Assembly: GCA_031367325.1 (NCBI GenBank)
Contig: JANLPQ010000056.1
Location: forward strand, 1 to 64,000
DNA from: JAAFIP01 sp031367325
Lineage (GTDB): Bacteria > Pseudomonadota > Gammaproteobacteria > Burkholderiales > Burkholderiaceae_C
Length of the DNA: 64,000 nt
Direction: 5' to 3'
Under the pieces are notes generated by a model. It made no database searches. It saw only the letters and a list, made by a program, of their open reading frames with translations, and had not been told where the DNA came from. Positions 33,670-43,615 of the stretch are shown here, piece by piece (the first letter of the stretch is position 1; every line of letters begins with the position of its first letter). A program made the position numbers and the translations under genes.

Positions 33670-35283
33670 TCAAATTTTGCCGAGAATATGGTCTGCGCCT
33701 TTTTCAGCCACCATGATGGTGGGCGCATTGGTGTTGCAAGAGGGAACCCGTGGCATCACTGAAGCGTCTACTACGCGCAGGCCTTGAATGCCTATCAATT
33801 TAAGATCAGGCGTGACCACGCTAAGCGGATCGGCAGCCGCCCCCATCTTGCAAGTGCCTACCGGGTGATGGTCGGTTTTACTGTGCTGGCACGCATAGTC
33901 AAAAAGATCTGCATCGCTGGTCAAACCATCTCCAGGCAAAACCTCGGATTTAACATAGCGCCTCAACGCAGGCTGGCGCAATAGCTCCCTTGCTAATCGC
34001 AGGCCTTTAATGGCCATTGTGCGGTCATGAGGGTCAGCCCAATAATTAGGATCGAGCAAAGGTGCCTGCGCTGGGTCATTACTTGCCAGCCGCACTGTGC
34101 CACGTGAGCGGGGCCGAAGGTAGGCGGTATTCAAGGTAACACCTGCGTTTTGCATCTTGGCCACACCCGCTTCAATTCCTGAACCTAGGCCGAGGTGGAA
34201 TTGAATATCTGGTGAACGCGCTTTCTCTGCGGCATCGGCATACCAAAAGCCACCGGTCTCAAACAAACTAGATGCCACAGGACCCTTCTTCAGCAGTAAA
34301 TACTGAAGTCCTGCCCAAGCTGCATGGTGCGGCTTGTTGTACTTATCGTAAGTATGGTCGCCCGTACATTCTGCAATCACAAACAGATCTAAATGGTCTT
34401 GTAAATTCTCACCTACACCCGGCAAGTCGTGCACCACGGGCACCCCTACTGACTGCAGGTGGTTAGCAGGGCCAATGCCAGATTGCAACAGCAATTTGGG
34501 AGAACCCATCGCACCTGACGAAACTGCCACTTCGCGGTCGGCTAAGAGACGGATGGGTGAGTTTTTACCGCGTTGTAGTACTTCAACACCTACTGCGCGA
34601 CCATTCTCAACCAACACCCGTGTTGCCATGGTTTGCATCATGACCGTCAAGTTACTGCGACTTCGGATGGGGTGCAAGTAGGCTACAGACGTAGACGAGC
34701 GACGCGCGTTGAGCTGCGTCAGCTGGTAGTAGCCCAGCCCAGCTTGGTACTCTCCATTGAAATCAGGATTAAACGGAATGCCCAGTTCTTGTCCTGCTTG
34801 AAAGTAAGCTTCGCATATTGGCAGCGGACTGATGGGGTTAGAAACACCTAAAGGTCCGCTGTATCCATGGTAACGATTGGCATAGCGCTGGTTATTCTCA
34901 GAGCGCTTGAAATACGGCAGTACATCTTCGTAGCCCCAGCCCACAGCACCTTCTTGCGTAACCCAATCATCGTAGTCAGCAGGCACACCGCGCGTATACA
35001 ACTGCGCATTGATCGATGAACCTCCACCAATAACCTTGGCTTGGGTAAAACGTAAAACACGGTTTTTCAAATGTTTTTGAGGCACGGTATGCCACCCCCA
35101 AGAACCAATACCTTTGGTCATTTTGGCAAAACCTGCTGGCCAATGAAAGAAGGGATGGCCGTCTGATCCGCCTGCTTCCAGCAAAAGCACTTTCACCTTA
35201 GGATCTTCACTGAGCCTATTTGCGAGTACGCAACCTGCAGAGCCACCCCCAGTGATGATGTAGTCGTAACTTGCGATTTTCAT
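33670..35283 (-). CDS. GMC-family FAD oxidoreductase (choline dehydrogenase-like)
   Basis: The 537-residue flavoenzyme has an N-terminal FAD motif (YIITGGGSAGCVLANRLSED), the GMC signature GGGSSINAQLYTRG (about residues 84-97) and a C-terminal HPVGTCKMG with DASVMPRVPSCNTNAPTIM. The His in HHPVGT is the expected catalytic base. GMC enzymes oxidise alcohols, including sugars and polyols. No signal peptide is seen. It is separated from the SDR gene by 134 bp. Confidence 0.9.
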   Translation of the reverse strand: MKIASYDYIITGGGSAGCVLANRLSEDPKVKVLLLEAGGSDGHPFFHWPAGFAKMTKGIGSWGWHTVPQKHLKNRVLRFTQAKVIGGGSSINAQLYTRGVPADYDDWVTQEGAVGWGYEDVLPYFKRSENNQRYANRYHGYSGPLGVSNPISPLPICEAYFQAGQELGIPFNPDFNGEYQAGLGYYQLTQLNARRSSTSVAYLHPIRSRSNLTVMMQTMATRVLVENGRAVGVEVLQRGKNSPIRLLADREVAVSSGAMGSPKLLLQSGIGPANHLQSVGVPVVHDLPGVGENLQDHLDLFVIAECTGDHTYDKYNKPHHAAWAGLQYLLLKKGPVASSLFETGGFWYADAAEKARSPDIQFHLGLGSGIEAGVAKMQNAGVTLNTAYLRPRSRGTVRLASNDPAQAPLLDPNYWADPHDRTMAIKGLRLARELLRQPALRRYVKSEVLPGDGLTSDADLFDYACQHSKTDHHPVGTCKMGAAADPLSVVTPDLKLIGIQGLRVVDASVMPRVPSCNTNAPTIMVAEKGADHILGKI

Positions 35284-35417
35284 AGTTTTAGACGTTTTAA
35301 AATTAAAAATAATTTTTGTTGAACAATAGGGCCTAGTGATTAGCTTGAGATCAAATAGTTAACTCCATTCCATTGGTAGCGCCATTTTTTCTCAACAGCG
35401 CAATGGCGATTGGAGAT

Positions 35418-36185
35418 TCATAATCTTGGAATAGACAAAGCGCCATCCACATGGAGAACGCTTCCGGTCGAAAACCCCAGTTTTCCATCTATTAACGCAG
35501 CCACTGCTAGCGCAACATCTGTCGGGTATCCCCAGCGACCCATGGGCACTAGGCCGTCGGCAATACGCTTGCTGTACACGGTGGATACGCTTTCTGTCAT
35601 GGGTGTACGGATAACACCGGGGCGCACTTCAAATACGGCGATACCCAATGGCGCTAGTCTCAAGGCGAACAGCTTGGTCAGCATGCCAAGCCCTGCCTTG
35701 GAAACACAGTACTCCGCCCTCTCAATCGAGGCCAAGTCAACGCTCACCGAGGACACAGTCACTATCGATCTTGGGAAATCACATGCCGTTGTGGTCATAT
35801 GAAGAGCTACTGTTTGTGTAAAGAAAAAGGTTCCCCGTAAATTAACACCCAGCACGCGATCAAATGACTGCGCAGTCACATCCAAAATATCACCTCTTTG
35901 GGGCGCTGGAATGCCTGCGTTATTCACCAAGCAGGCTATAGGTCCACCCCATTGCTGTATTTCATCAACGACACTGCAGTGATCTTCCACGCGGCCAAGA
36001 TCTGACACAAACAACCTTACGCTAGCGCCACGCCCCTCAAGAGCTCGTAGCGTTTCTTCGCAATCAGCGCTTTCGATGTCAGTCAATGCCAAGTTAAATC
36101 CACGCTCAGCCAGTTCTACAGCTATAGCAGCCCCAATACCTCGACGTGCACCGGTTACTATTGCCAAGGGGCGCTGCGGGTTCAT
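35418..36185 (-). CDS. Short-chain dehydrogenase/reductase
   Basis: This 255-residue classical SDR has the cofactor motif TGARRGIGAAIA, the structural NNAG and catalytic YCVSK with an upstream Ser (SSVSVD). It resembles 3-ketoacyl-ACP reductases by annotation habit, but its neighbourhood points to a sugar- or polyol-derived substrate. Its start overlaps the end of the upstream GMC gene by four bases (36182-36185), so translation is coupled. Confidence 0.9.
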   Translation of the reverse strand: MNPQRPLAIVTGARRGIGAAIAVELAERGFNLALTDIESADCEETLRALEGRGASVRLFVSDLGRVEDHCSVVDEIQQWGGPIACLVNNAGIPAPQRGDILDVTAQSFDRVLGVNLRGTFFFTQTVALHMTTTACDFPRSIVTVSSVSVDLASIERAEYCVSKAGLGMLTKLFALRLAPLGIAVFEVRPGVIRTPMTESVSTVYSKRIADGLVPMGRWGYPTDVALAVAALIDGKLGFSTGSVLHVDGALSIPRL

Positions 36186-37702
36186 TGGAAAACTTCCTTG
36201 CGCAAATGGTTTCCAACACGCAAACCTTGTGCGGCAATGGTCAAAGCCGGGTTGACTGCCGCTGACGACGGGAAAAATCCAGCATCAACGACATATAAAT
36301 TGTCGTGATCCCAAGCCTTGCAATTTGTGTCCAATGCAGAAGTTGCAGGGTCGTTGCCAAACCGTACGGTGCCACATTGGTGTGAAACTACATCAGTACC
36401 AAACGATTGGGCTAATACGATGGGATACCCTGTAGCACGTAGAATTTCTTTGCACTTAGCTACCCAACGACCATGGGCCTTTAGATTGCTGCGATGCCAA
36501 TTGAGGTTGATGGCACCATCAGATCGGACAGTAACCCGACTATCAGGATGGGGTAGGTCTTCACTTTGAGCGTACCAATCTACACTGCGTGATGCCAGTG
36601 CCGTGCGAATAAGTTTTGGCACTGATCGCAGCGGCCCGCGCAACATAGGTTCACGGATTTTCCCTAGCAATTGGAGGCTACCTAGCGGTGTTGTAATCCC
36701 ATCGCCACCAAAATAGTAATCGTGCACGGCCAAAGTTTTGGGGAATTGTGTGTCGTTAATTTTAAATGGATGGATGGCCATTAGCGCGCTGGTGTTGTGG
36801 GTCATGTAGTTGCGCCCCACAACATCAGAGCTGTTGGCTAATCCTCTTGAGTTACTTGTATTAGCCGATCGCAACAACAGAGCAGCTGAATTAACCGCAC
36901 CGGCACTTAAAACGAATGTATCTGCCGTAATTCTTTGATTTATGCCATTAATCAGAACATCGACAGAAACGATTTTTCTTCCAGCAGGATCCGTCTGCAA
37001 TTTTCGAACATATGCATTTGAAACCAGCTCGATATTCGAATGCTTCAAGGCGGGCTGAATTAATATAGTCTCAGCGTCGCCTTTAGCATCAATTTTGCAT
37101 GGGAATGCATCACAATTTGCACATCGTTGGCATCGTCCTTTTGGGCCGTAATCCACTGCACTCGGCATAGAAAATGGTGTTAAACCCTGCGCACGCAATC
37201 GCTTTGCGATTTGGTCAATCATAGGCTCGTGAGGAATTGGCCCATGGGAATAAGGGGTGCTGCGTGGTGGATCTGTAGGGTCTACCCCAGCTTGTCCACG
37301 TACTCCAAACAAAGACTCTGCTTGGCAATACCAAGGCTCAAGATCACCGTATTTGATAGGCCATGCAGGTGAAACACCCTCCTCATGCGTAAGCGAATCA
37401 AAGTCTTTTTCACGAAAACGAAACATCGCTGTACCGTAAAACTTGGTATTGCCGCCTACGAAGTAAAACATACCAGGATTAAAGGGCCGTTCATTGGCCC
37501 ACCAAGTCTCATTTGCATGGTAACGACGGTCGCAAAATACAGCCTCTGGCTGCCAATTTTGCGCCTCTCTGGGCATTACAGGACCACGCTCTAAAACCAA
37601 TACCCGCGCATTACTACCAGCGAGTTGCAGCGCTACTGAGCCACCGCCTACGCCAGAACCAATGATGACCACATCGTATGCTTGGTGTTTCATGGTAATC
37701 AT
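36182..37702 (-). CDS. GMC-family oxidoreductase with Cys-rich motif
   Basis: The 506-residue protein has the FAD motif VVIIGSGVGGGSVALQLAG and ends DAGFFPSSAAVNPALTIAAQ, a GMC C-terminus with His and Asn. The segment RCQRCANCDAFPCKIDAKGD (about residues 192-211) has four Cys and is typical of the subgroup related to gluconate/fructose dehydrogenase large subunits and glucoside 3-dehydrogenases. No small subunit or cytochrome gene is nearby. The start overlaps the end of the ATPase gene by four bases; a second ATG lies three codons in. Confidence 0.88.
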   Translation of the reverse strand: MITMKHQAYDVVIIGSGVGGGSVALQLAGSNARVLVLERGPVMPREAQNWQPEAVFCDRRYHANETWWANERPFNPGMFYFVGGNTKFYGTAMFRFREKDFDSLTHEEGVSPAWPIKYGDLEPWYCQAESLFGVRGQAGVDPTDPPRSTPYSHGPIPHEPMIDQIAKRLRAQGLTPFSMPSAVDYGPKGRCQRCANCDAFPCKIDAKGDAETILIQPALKHSNIELVSNAYVRKLQTDPAGRKIVSVDVLINGINQRITADTFVLSAGAVNSAALLLRSANTSNSRGLANSSDVVGRNYMTHNTSALMAIHPFKINDTQFPKTLAVHDYYFGGDGITTPLGSLQLLGKIREPMLRGPLRSVPKLIRTALASRSVDWYAQSEDLPHPDSRVTVRSDGAINLNWHRSNLKAHGRWVAKCKEILRATGYPIVLAQSFGTDVVSHQCGTVRFGNDPATSALDTNCKAWDHDNLYVVDAGFFPSSAAVNPALTIAAQGLRVGNHLRKEVFQ

Positions 37703-38814
37703 GCGATTAGCTTCTCAGTTTCTGCATCAAAGCACACTAATTTGGATAAATCCAGCAAAAATCTTGCATCCGCTCCAACCGTAACTCTTGCCTCAGGCTC
37801 TAGTCTTGCAGTAAATTCATACCCACCCAAATCCATGACGATCAAGGTGTCAGCCCCTGTGGGTTCAATGACCTCAACGCGAGCGGTCACTGCGCGTTGC
37901 ATGCTTGTTATCGCGACATCATCACGCGCTAGGCTAATGGCTTCAGCTCGGATGCCAACAATTACTTCTTTACCTAGGTACGCAGCCAAGCCTGCGGGCT
38001 TGCTGGGTAGTTCAATGGCGACTTTAGTGCGGTAGTCGTTTTGCAGTTCAATTACAAATACACCTGCTTGTTCTACCACCCGTCCTTTGACAAGGTTCAT
38101 TCTGGGTGAACCCATGAAACTGGCTACAAAAGTATTGGCAGGGCGGTTATACACCTCGCTAGGCGCGCCAAGTTGTTGTACCACGCCACCCTTCATCACG
38201 GCAATACGTGTTGCTAGAGTCATAGCCTCAATTTGATCGTGGGTTACATAGACGATGGTGGATTTGAGCCGCTGGTGTAGTTTCTTGATTTCAGTACGCA
38301 TATCTAAACGCAATTGCGCGTCAAGATTAGACAGCGGTTCATCAAATAAGTACAGCTTAGGTTCGCGCGCTAAAGCACGGCCAATGGCGACCCGCTGGCG
38401 TTGACCGCCAGACAGCTGCTTAGGTTTGCGGTCCATCAGGTGCTCAATTTGCAACAGCTTCGCTACACTTTGAACGCGCTCAGTGCGAATCTCTTTAGCC
38501 ACCTTGCGCATCTGCAATGGAAACTCAATATTCTTAGCCACTGTCATATTGGGGTAGAGCGCGTAAGACTGAAAGACCATAGAGATATTTCGCTCTGCAG
38601 GTGCCACATCTGTGATGTCTTGGCCATCAAGGCGCAACATACCTCCACTGGGTTCTTCCAAACCCGCAATGATGTTCATCAGAGTGCTTTTACCGCAGCC
38701 GCTGGGGCCGACCAAAACTAAAAATTCACCATCAGACAAGGTAATAGAAACATCATGAAGGATTTGTACCGCACCAAAACTTTTTTTAATACTAATTAGA
38801 TCAAGCGAAGACAT
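37699..38814 (-). CDS. Sugar ABC transporter ATP-binding protein (UgpC/MalK type)
   Basis: The 371-residue ATPase has Walker A GPSGCGKSTL, signature LSGGQRQRVAIGRAL, Walker B LYLFDEPLSNLDAQLR and the H-loop VTHDQIEAM, followed by a C-terminal TOBE-type domain as in CUT1 sugar importers. It energises the two permeases encoded just upstream; the gap to the second permease is four bases. Confidence 0.95.
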   Translation of the reverse strand: MSSLDLISIKKSFGAVQILHDVSITLSDGEFLVLVGPSGCGKSTLMNIIAGLEEPSGGMLRLDGQDITDVAPAERNISMVFQSYALYPNMTVAKNIEFPLQMRKVAKEIRTERVQSVAKLLQIEHLMDRKPKQLSGGQRQRVAIGRALAREPKLYLFDEPLSNLDAQLRLDMRTEIKKLHQRLKSTIVYVTHDQIEAMTLATRIAVMKGGVVQQLGAPSEVYNRPANTFVASFMGSPRMNLVKGRVVEQAGVFVIELQNDYRTKVAIELPSKPAGLAAYLGKEVIVGIRAEAISLARDDVAITSMQRAVTARVEVIEPTGADTLIVMDLGGYEFTARLEPEARVTVGADARFLLDLSKLVCFDAETEKLIA

Positions 38815-38818
38815 GCTA

Positions 38819-39718
38819 TTACCCTTTGACTGAGCCGGCCATCAGACCGCGCACAAAATATTTACCAGAAACCATATAGACCACCAATGTCGGCAAGGCC
38901 GCAATAAATGCTCCTGCAAAATGCACGTTGTATTCCTTAACTCCCGTAGAACTGCTTACTAAATTGTTCAGTGCTACCGTAAGGGGGAACGATGTGTAAT
39001 CGCTGAAAGAAGCCCCAAACAAAAACTCATTCCAGATATTGGTGAACTGCCAAATGACGGTGACCACGATAATGGGGGCGCTGTTAGGCAACAGAATGCG
39101 AAATAGCACACCAAAAAAACCTGCGCCGTCCATGCGCGCAGAACGCACCAATTCATTGGGAAACGCAGCATAGTAGTTTCTAAAAAACAGTGTGGTAAAT
39201 CCAATACCGTAGACAACGTTCACGAAGACGAGTCCTTTTACAGTCCCAGCTAGTCCTAAAAAACCCAATGTTTTAGCCATGGGTATCAGAACAATTTGAA
39301 ATGGTATAAAAACAGAAAAAAGCATGGCTGCAAAAATCAAACTTGCACCACGCATATTGAACTGGGTCAAGATATAGCCATTGAATGCACCAATCAAAGT
39401 TGAGATAATGACTGCCGGCACCACCAGTAGGAACGAATTGATAAAGTAAGGTTTCAGCCCTGTGGGCTGTACCCCAATCTGCGCTGTACTCCAAGCAGTC
39501 AGCCAAGGCTCAAACGTCCATGCTATTGGCATCGCCATTAAATCGCCGCTGCGTATTTCGCCTAAGGGCTTGAGGGAGTTCACCAGCATGACATAGACTG
39601 GCAAAATGAAAAGAACAGCCGCAGCGACGAGAATCGCATACAACACAAATCGTCCTAAATGCATTGTCCAGCGATTGCTCTTTGAACTGCCTAGCAGTAC
39701 AGAGGGAGTGTTAGCCAT
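38819..39718 (-). CDS. Sugar ABC transporter permease (MalG type)
   Basis: I start at MANTPSVLLGSSK (39718), which overlaps the end of the first permease by eight bases; an upstream ATG at 39769 is inside that gene and less likely. The 299-residue product has six hydrophobic segments. The cytoplasmic EAA-type loop SARMDGAGFFGVLFRILLP, which contacts the ATPase, is clear. Confidence 0.93.
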   Translation of the reverse strand: MANTPSVLLGSSKSNRWTMHLGRFVLYAILVAAAVLFILPVYVMLVNSLKPLGEIRSGDLMAMPIAWTFEPWLTAWSTAQIGVQPTGLKPYFINSFLLVVPAVIISTLIGAFNGYILTQFNMRGASLIFAAMLFSVFIPFQIVLIPMAKTLGFLGLAGTVKGLVFVNVVYGIGFTTLFFRNYYAAFPNELVRSARMDGAGFFGVLFRILLPNSAPIIVVTVIWQFTNIWNEFLFGASFSDYTSFPLTVALNNLVSSSTGVKEYNVHFAGAFIAALPTLVVYMVSGKYFVRGLMAGSVKG

Positions 39719-40577
39719 TTTTAACTTTCCGCATTTCGCTGTATAAATAAGGCAGCACCACGACACCAATTGCCACCAGCATCAGTACCGAACTGGCAGC
39801 ACCTATCGCCATCTCGTTGCGCGTGAATGTGTACTGATACATGAACACCGAAGGCAACCAAGTGGAGCGGCCCGGGCCTCCGTTTGTAAGCGCAATTACC
39901 AAGTCGTAGGATTTAATAGCCATGTGTGCCAGTATTACAAACGATGATACAAATACTGGGCCAAGTTGCGGAATGATGATGTGTAAATAGATCTGCCATG
40001 TCTTTGCGCCGTCTAGCCTTGCAGCATTGATTTGCTCTGAGTCCACACCACGTAAACCGGCTAGAAACATTGCCATTACGAAGCCGGCGGTCTGCCAGAC
40101 AGCGGCGATGACCACGCAATAAATGGCCATTTCAGAGCTTTTAATCCACCCAAAAGTGAAATTGTCCCAGCCTAAGCCTTGTATGGTGTGCTCTAAACCC
40201 ACACCCGGATCTAACAGCCACTTCCAAGCAGTCCCCGTGACGATAAAAGACAAAGCCATCGGGTATAAAAAGATAGATCGGAACGCACTTTCAGCCCGAA
40301 CTTTTTGATCTATCAAAATTGCCAGTGCCAAGCCAATAGCCATAGCAAAAACAATATATAAACTGGCAAAAACCCACAAATTCGACAATGAAACTGCCCA
40401 GTTTTCCAAGCCGATCAAGCGGCTGTAATTTGCGCTACCAGCCCACTCATAAGAAGGCATCATCGTAGAACTGGTGAACGACAAATACACAGTGAACATG
40501 ATGTATCCATACACACATAACAGTACCAAAATAGTACTGGGACTGAGCAATAGCTTGGGCAAGAGTCCGGCACGCAT
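39711..40577 (-). CDS. Sugar ABC transporter permease (MalF type)
   Basis: The 288-residue integral membrane protein has about six helices and the EAA-type loop NAARLDGAKTWQIYLHIIIP. The N-terminus LPKLLLSPSTILVLLCVYGY is typical of the first CUT1 permease. It forms the channel with the MalG-type permease. It lies 136 bp after the binding-protein gene; the gap holds an 8-bp hairpin (40637-40644 with 40662-40669) and a heptamer array. Confidence 0.93.
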   Translation of the reverse strand: MRAGLLPKLLLSPSTILVLLCVYGYIMFTVYLSFTSSTMMPSYEWAGSANYSRLIGLENWAVSLSNLWVFASLYIVFAMAIGLALAILIDQKVRAESAFRSIFLYPMALSFIVTGTAWKWLLDPGVGLEHTIQGLGWDNFTFGWIKSSEMAIYCVVIAAVWQTAGFVMAMFLAGLRGVDSEQINAARLDGAKTWQIYLHIIIPQLGPVFVSSFVILAHMAIKSYDLVIALTNGGPGRSTWLPSVFMYQYTFTRNEMAIGAASSVLMLVAIGVVVLPYLYSEMRKVKNG

Positions 40578-40680
40578 AACTCAATTCCTTTTCATATTTA
40601 TTGCAGGGAGAACGTTTACTGCAGCACCTCAGACAGTAAACAACACCGTTCGCTAGGCAGCGTTGTTTAGTTCTTGCGTT

Positions 40681-40722
40681 AGCTACTAGCTACTAGCTAT
40701 TAGCTATTAGCTATTAGCTCTT
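40681..40722. repeat. Six tandem heptamers at the end of the binding-protein gene
   Basis: Six 7-bp units run AGCTACT, AGCTACT, AGCTATT, AGCTATT, AGCTATT, AGCTCTT. The last one and a half units encode the C-terminus and stop of the minus-strand binding protein. Read on that strand the units are AATAGCT-like, so stop codons occur in every frame. It is a slippage-prone microsatellite. Confidence 0.9.
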
Positions 40723-41952
40723 AGCAGCCGCGGCTAGCTCTGTTGCAGCCTTCTTAGCATCTATTTGACCGTTGAAGTTACGTGTAATGACGTCATAGAA
40801 CGCGTTTTTGATGGATGCCGGAACGGTATGACCTTGCGCCATCGAGCCCACTAAAGTATTTTTCTTGTCTGCTTCAGCTAAGTCTTTGATGGCCTTTTTG
40901 CCGCAATCGTCAAAAGCTGTATCAGCTACATCAGAGCGTGCTGGTGCCGAGCCTTTAACGACGTTAAAGGCAGATTGGAATCCTGGGTTTAAAATTGCCG
41001 AGGCTAATTTTGTTTGTGCCGCCATCTTGTCAGCGCCAACTTTGAAGATTGCAAATTGATCTGCGTTAAACGACACAATGCCTTGTGAACCGGGGACTCT
41101 GAAGCAAAGGAAATCTTTACCAGGAGATTTTTTGGCCGCTATGAACTCACCCTTAGCCCAATCGCCCATGATTTGGAAGGCTGCTTTGCCGCTGATAACC
41201 ATGCCTGCAGCAACATTCCAGTCGCGCCCAGAAAAATCTTTGTCTGCATACTGTCGAAGTTGCGCCATGCGCTCAAACGATTTCACCATGGTTGGTGAGT
41301 TAAGTGATGCTGGGTCCAAATCAATAAAGGCTTTTTTGTAAAACTCTAAACCACCGGTGGACAACACTACACCGTCGAACATAGTGGCCTCTTGCCATGG
41401 TTGACCGCCTTGTGCCAGACCAATGAAGCCCGCTTTTTTAACCTTGTCCAACGCAGAAATGAACTCTTCCCAAGTTTTGGGTTCCGTTTTAACCCCAGAC
41501 TTGTCGAGTACATCTTTATTGGCCCATACCCAGTTGGTTGAGTGAACGTTTACAGGCGCAGCAACCCATTTACCATTGTATTTAGAGAATCTTTGCAATG
41601 CTGAAGGCACTGTTTTTTCCCAGCCTTCTTTTGCAGCCAGTTCACTCAAATCGGCTAGTACGCCTTGCTTTGCCCAGTCCTGAATATCAAACCCAAGCAT
41701 TTGTACTGCAGTTGGTGGATTGCCAGAAGTTACGCGGGCGCGTACTGCTGTCATGGCCTGTTCACCACCGCCACCCGCTACCGGCATATCATTCCATTTG
41801 ACGCCCTCTTTTTCTAAGTTACCCTTAAGAACACCTAAAGCGGCGGCTTCGCCACCAGAAGTCCACCAGTGCAACACCTCTACGGCTTGTTGCGCCATTG
41901 CTGGAGCGCTAACTACGGCCGCTATCGCTAAACTTATAATTTTCTTTTTCAT
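40714..41952 (-). CDS. Sugar ABC transporter substrate-binding protein
   Basis: The 412-residue periplasmic protein has a signal peptide (MKKKIISLAIAAVVSAPAMA). The mature start VEVLHWWTSGGEAAALGVLK and AGGGGEQAMTAVRARVTSGN resemble glucose/mannose-type CUT1 binding proteins (GtsA group). The substrate is thus likely a monosaccharide or close derivative. It precedes both permeases and the ATPase. Confidence 0.92.
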   Translation of the reverse strand: MKKKIISLAIAAVVSAPAMAQQAVEVLHWWTSGGEAAALGVLKGNLEKEGVKWNDMPVAGGGGEQAMTAVRARVTSGNPPTAVQMLGFDIQDWAKQGVLADLSELAAKEGWEKTVPSALQRFSKYNGKWVAAPVNVHSTNWVWANKDVLDKSGVKTEPKTWEEFISALDKVKKAGFIGLAQGGQPWQEATMFDGVVLSTGGLEFYKKAFIDLDPASLNSPTMVKSFERMAQLRQYADKDFSGRDWNVAAGMVISGKAAFQIMGDWAKGEFIAAKKSPGKDFLCFRVPGSQGIVSFNADQFAIFKVGADKMAAQTKLASAILNPGFQSAFNVVKGSAPARSDVADTAFDDCGKKAIKDLAEADKKNTLVGSMAQGHTVPASIKNAFYDVITRNFNGQIDAKKAATELAAAAKS

Positions 41953-42059
41953 AAAATATCTCCGATTTAGTAAATAAACAGGGCATCGACTTCGTTAGCC
42001 CCAGTGGTATGCCACACGAATATGGCGTGAACATTCAAACTGCTACCAGTTCAAATGAA

Positions 42060-43580
42060 TTACTTTTGCGCTGCGCGCGGGATGTACCAGTCGGTACGTG
42101 ACCCTAGGTGCATATGCAATGTTTTGGTTTCTGTGTAATCCTCGGTTGCAAAGCGACCCAGCTCGCGGCCAATACCGCTCTCGCGGTAGCCCCCAAATGG
42201 CAACTCTGCGTGGCCCTCCAGAAAAGTGTTGATCCAAATAGTGCCCGCCTTAATGCGACGTGCTGCCGTCATGCAAGTATTAAAGTCTTGACTCCAAACT
42301 GCAGCAGACAAGCCATACAAAGTACTGTTAGCCAGATCGATAGCCTCATCCAGAGTTTTAAAAGTCAGTACGGCCAATACAGGGCCAAATACTTCTTCGC
42401 GCGCAATGGCCATGTCTCGGGTTACACCAGTCACCACGGTGGGTTCTATGTACATGCCAATGCCTGCGATACGTGCACCCCCAAGCTCTACTCTGGCTCC
42501 CTGCTCTTGAGCGCAGCGAATGTGGGCAAGGATAGTTTCTAGTTGTCTTTCAGTGGTGATAGCGCCTACTTGAATGCCTGCAAGCAATGGATCGCCTACT
42601 TTGACCAACCTTGACCGAGCAATAACCTCTGCTACAAATCTTGGCGCGATGGACTCTTGCACCAAGATGCGACTGCCACTGTTGCAACATTGGCCCGCAT
42701 TGAAGTAGATTCCGTAGACGGCAGCATCCACTGCAGCGTCCCAATCGCAATCTGCAAAGATAATTTGCGGATTTTTTCCGCCCAGTTCCATAGATACTTT
42801 TTTCAAGGTGGCGGCTGATTTAGCAACTGCCGCTTTGCCGATAGCGGTAGAGCCTGTGAACGACAACATGTCAACATCTGCATGTGTCACCATGACTTCA
42901 CCAACGATGTTTCCTTGGCCTACCAGTATATTGACTACCCCTGCAGGCACGCCTGCATCGATCAGGATTTGGCCCAGCATGACGGTGGAGCCTGAAGTAA
43001 CTTCTGCTGGCTTAACTACGGCCGTACAACCTGCCGCCAAGGCAAAGGGTAATTTTTGGCTGACGATGAGAAAAGGGAAATTCCATGGAGTGATCACGCT
43101 GACCACGCCAATAGGATCGCGCAATACAACGCCTAAAGTATTTTCACCCAAGGTGTTGTAGCTATCGCCATGCAGATTACGCGCTAACGTCGCAGCGTAG
43201 TGCCAAAGGTCTGCGGCTCCTTCCACTTCGGCCAACGATTGGGCTAGTGGCTTGCCATTTTCTAAAGTCTCAATTTGCGCAATAGTGTGCTTACGTTCAA
43301 GAATGAGATCTGCCACTTTGCGCAAAATTCTGGCACGATCAGCGCCTTTCATGCGAGGCCAAGGGCCGTGGTCAAACGCCTTACGTGCAGCAGCGATTGC
43401 CAACTTGGTGTCTGCTGCACTCGCTTGTGCATAGACTGCTACCAATTGATCGTGTGCTGGTGATTTGCGTTGCAGTTTACTTCCATCAATAGCATCTACC
43501 CATACACCATCAATCAGTAATTTTCCTTCGAATGGTGGACTGCTAGATAAGTCTGCTGCGGTAAGAGGTAGTGTGCTCAT
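42060..43580 (-). CDS. NAD(P)-dependent aldehyde dehydrogenase
   Basis: The 506-residue ALDH has the cofactor region VITPWNFPFLIVSQKLPFAL, SFTGSTAIGKA, the general base Glu in MELGGKNPQ and the catalytic Cys in FNAGQCCNSGSR. C-terminal PFGGYRESGIGRELG is standard. It would oxidise an aldehyde intermediate to an acid, which the neighbouring CoA-transferase could then activate. Confidence 0.95.
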   Translation of the reverse strand: MSTLPLTAADLSSSPPFEGKLLIDGVWVDAIDGSKLQRKSPAHDQLVAVYAQASAADTKLAIAAARKAFDHGPWPRMKGADRARILRKVADLILERKHTIAQIETLENGKPLAQSLAEVEGAADLWHYAATLARNLHGDSYNTLGENTLGVVLRDPIGVVSVITPWNFPFLIVSQKLPFALAAGCTAVVKPAEVTSGSTVMLGQILIDAGVPAGVVNILVGQGNIVGEVMVTHADVDMLSFTGSTAIGKAAVAKSAATLKKVSMELGGKNPQIIFADCDWDAAVDAAVYGIYFNAGQCCNSGSRILVQESIAPRFVAEVIARSRLVKVGDPLLAGIQVGAITTERQLETILAHIRCAQEQGARVELGGARIAGIGMYIEPTVVTGVTRDMAIAREEVFGPVLAVLTFKTLDEAIDLANSTLYGLSAAVWSQDFNTCMTAARRIKAGTIWINTFLEGHAELPFGGYRESGIGRELGRFATEDYTETKTLHMHLGSRTDWYIPRAAQK

Positions 43581-43615
43581 AGTGATCTTAATTAAATTTA
43601 AGTTGCGACTGTTGC

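Noticed and set aside
40681..40722. CRISPR-like array
   Set aside because: Contiguous 7-bp units without spacers; a microsatellite, not a CRISPR array. No CRISPR array or cas gene was seen elsewhere.
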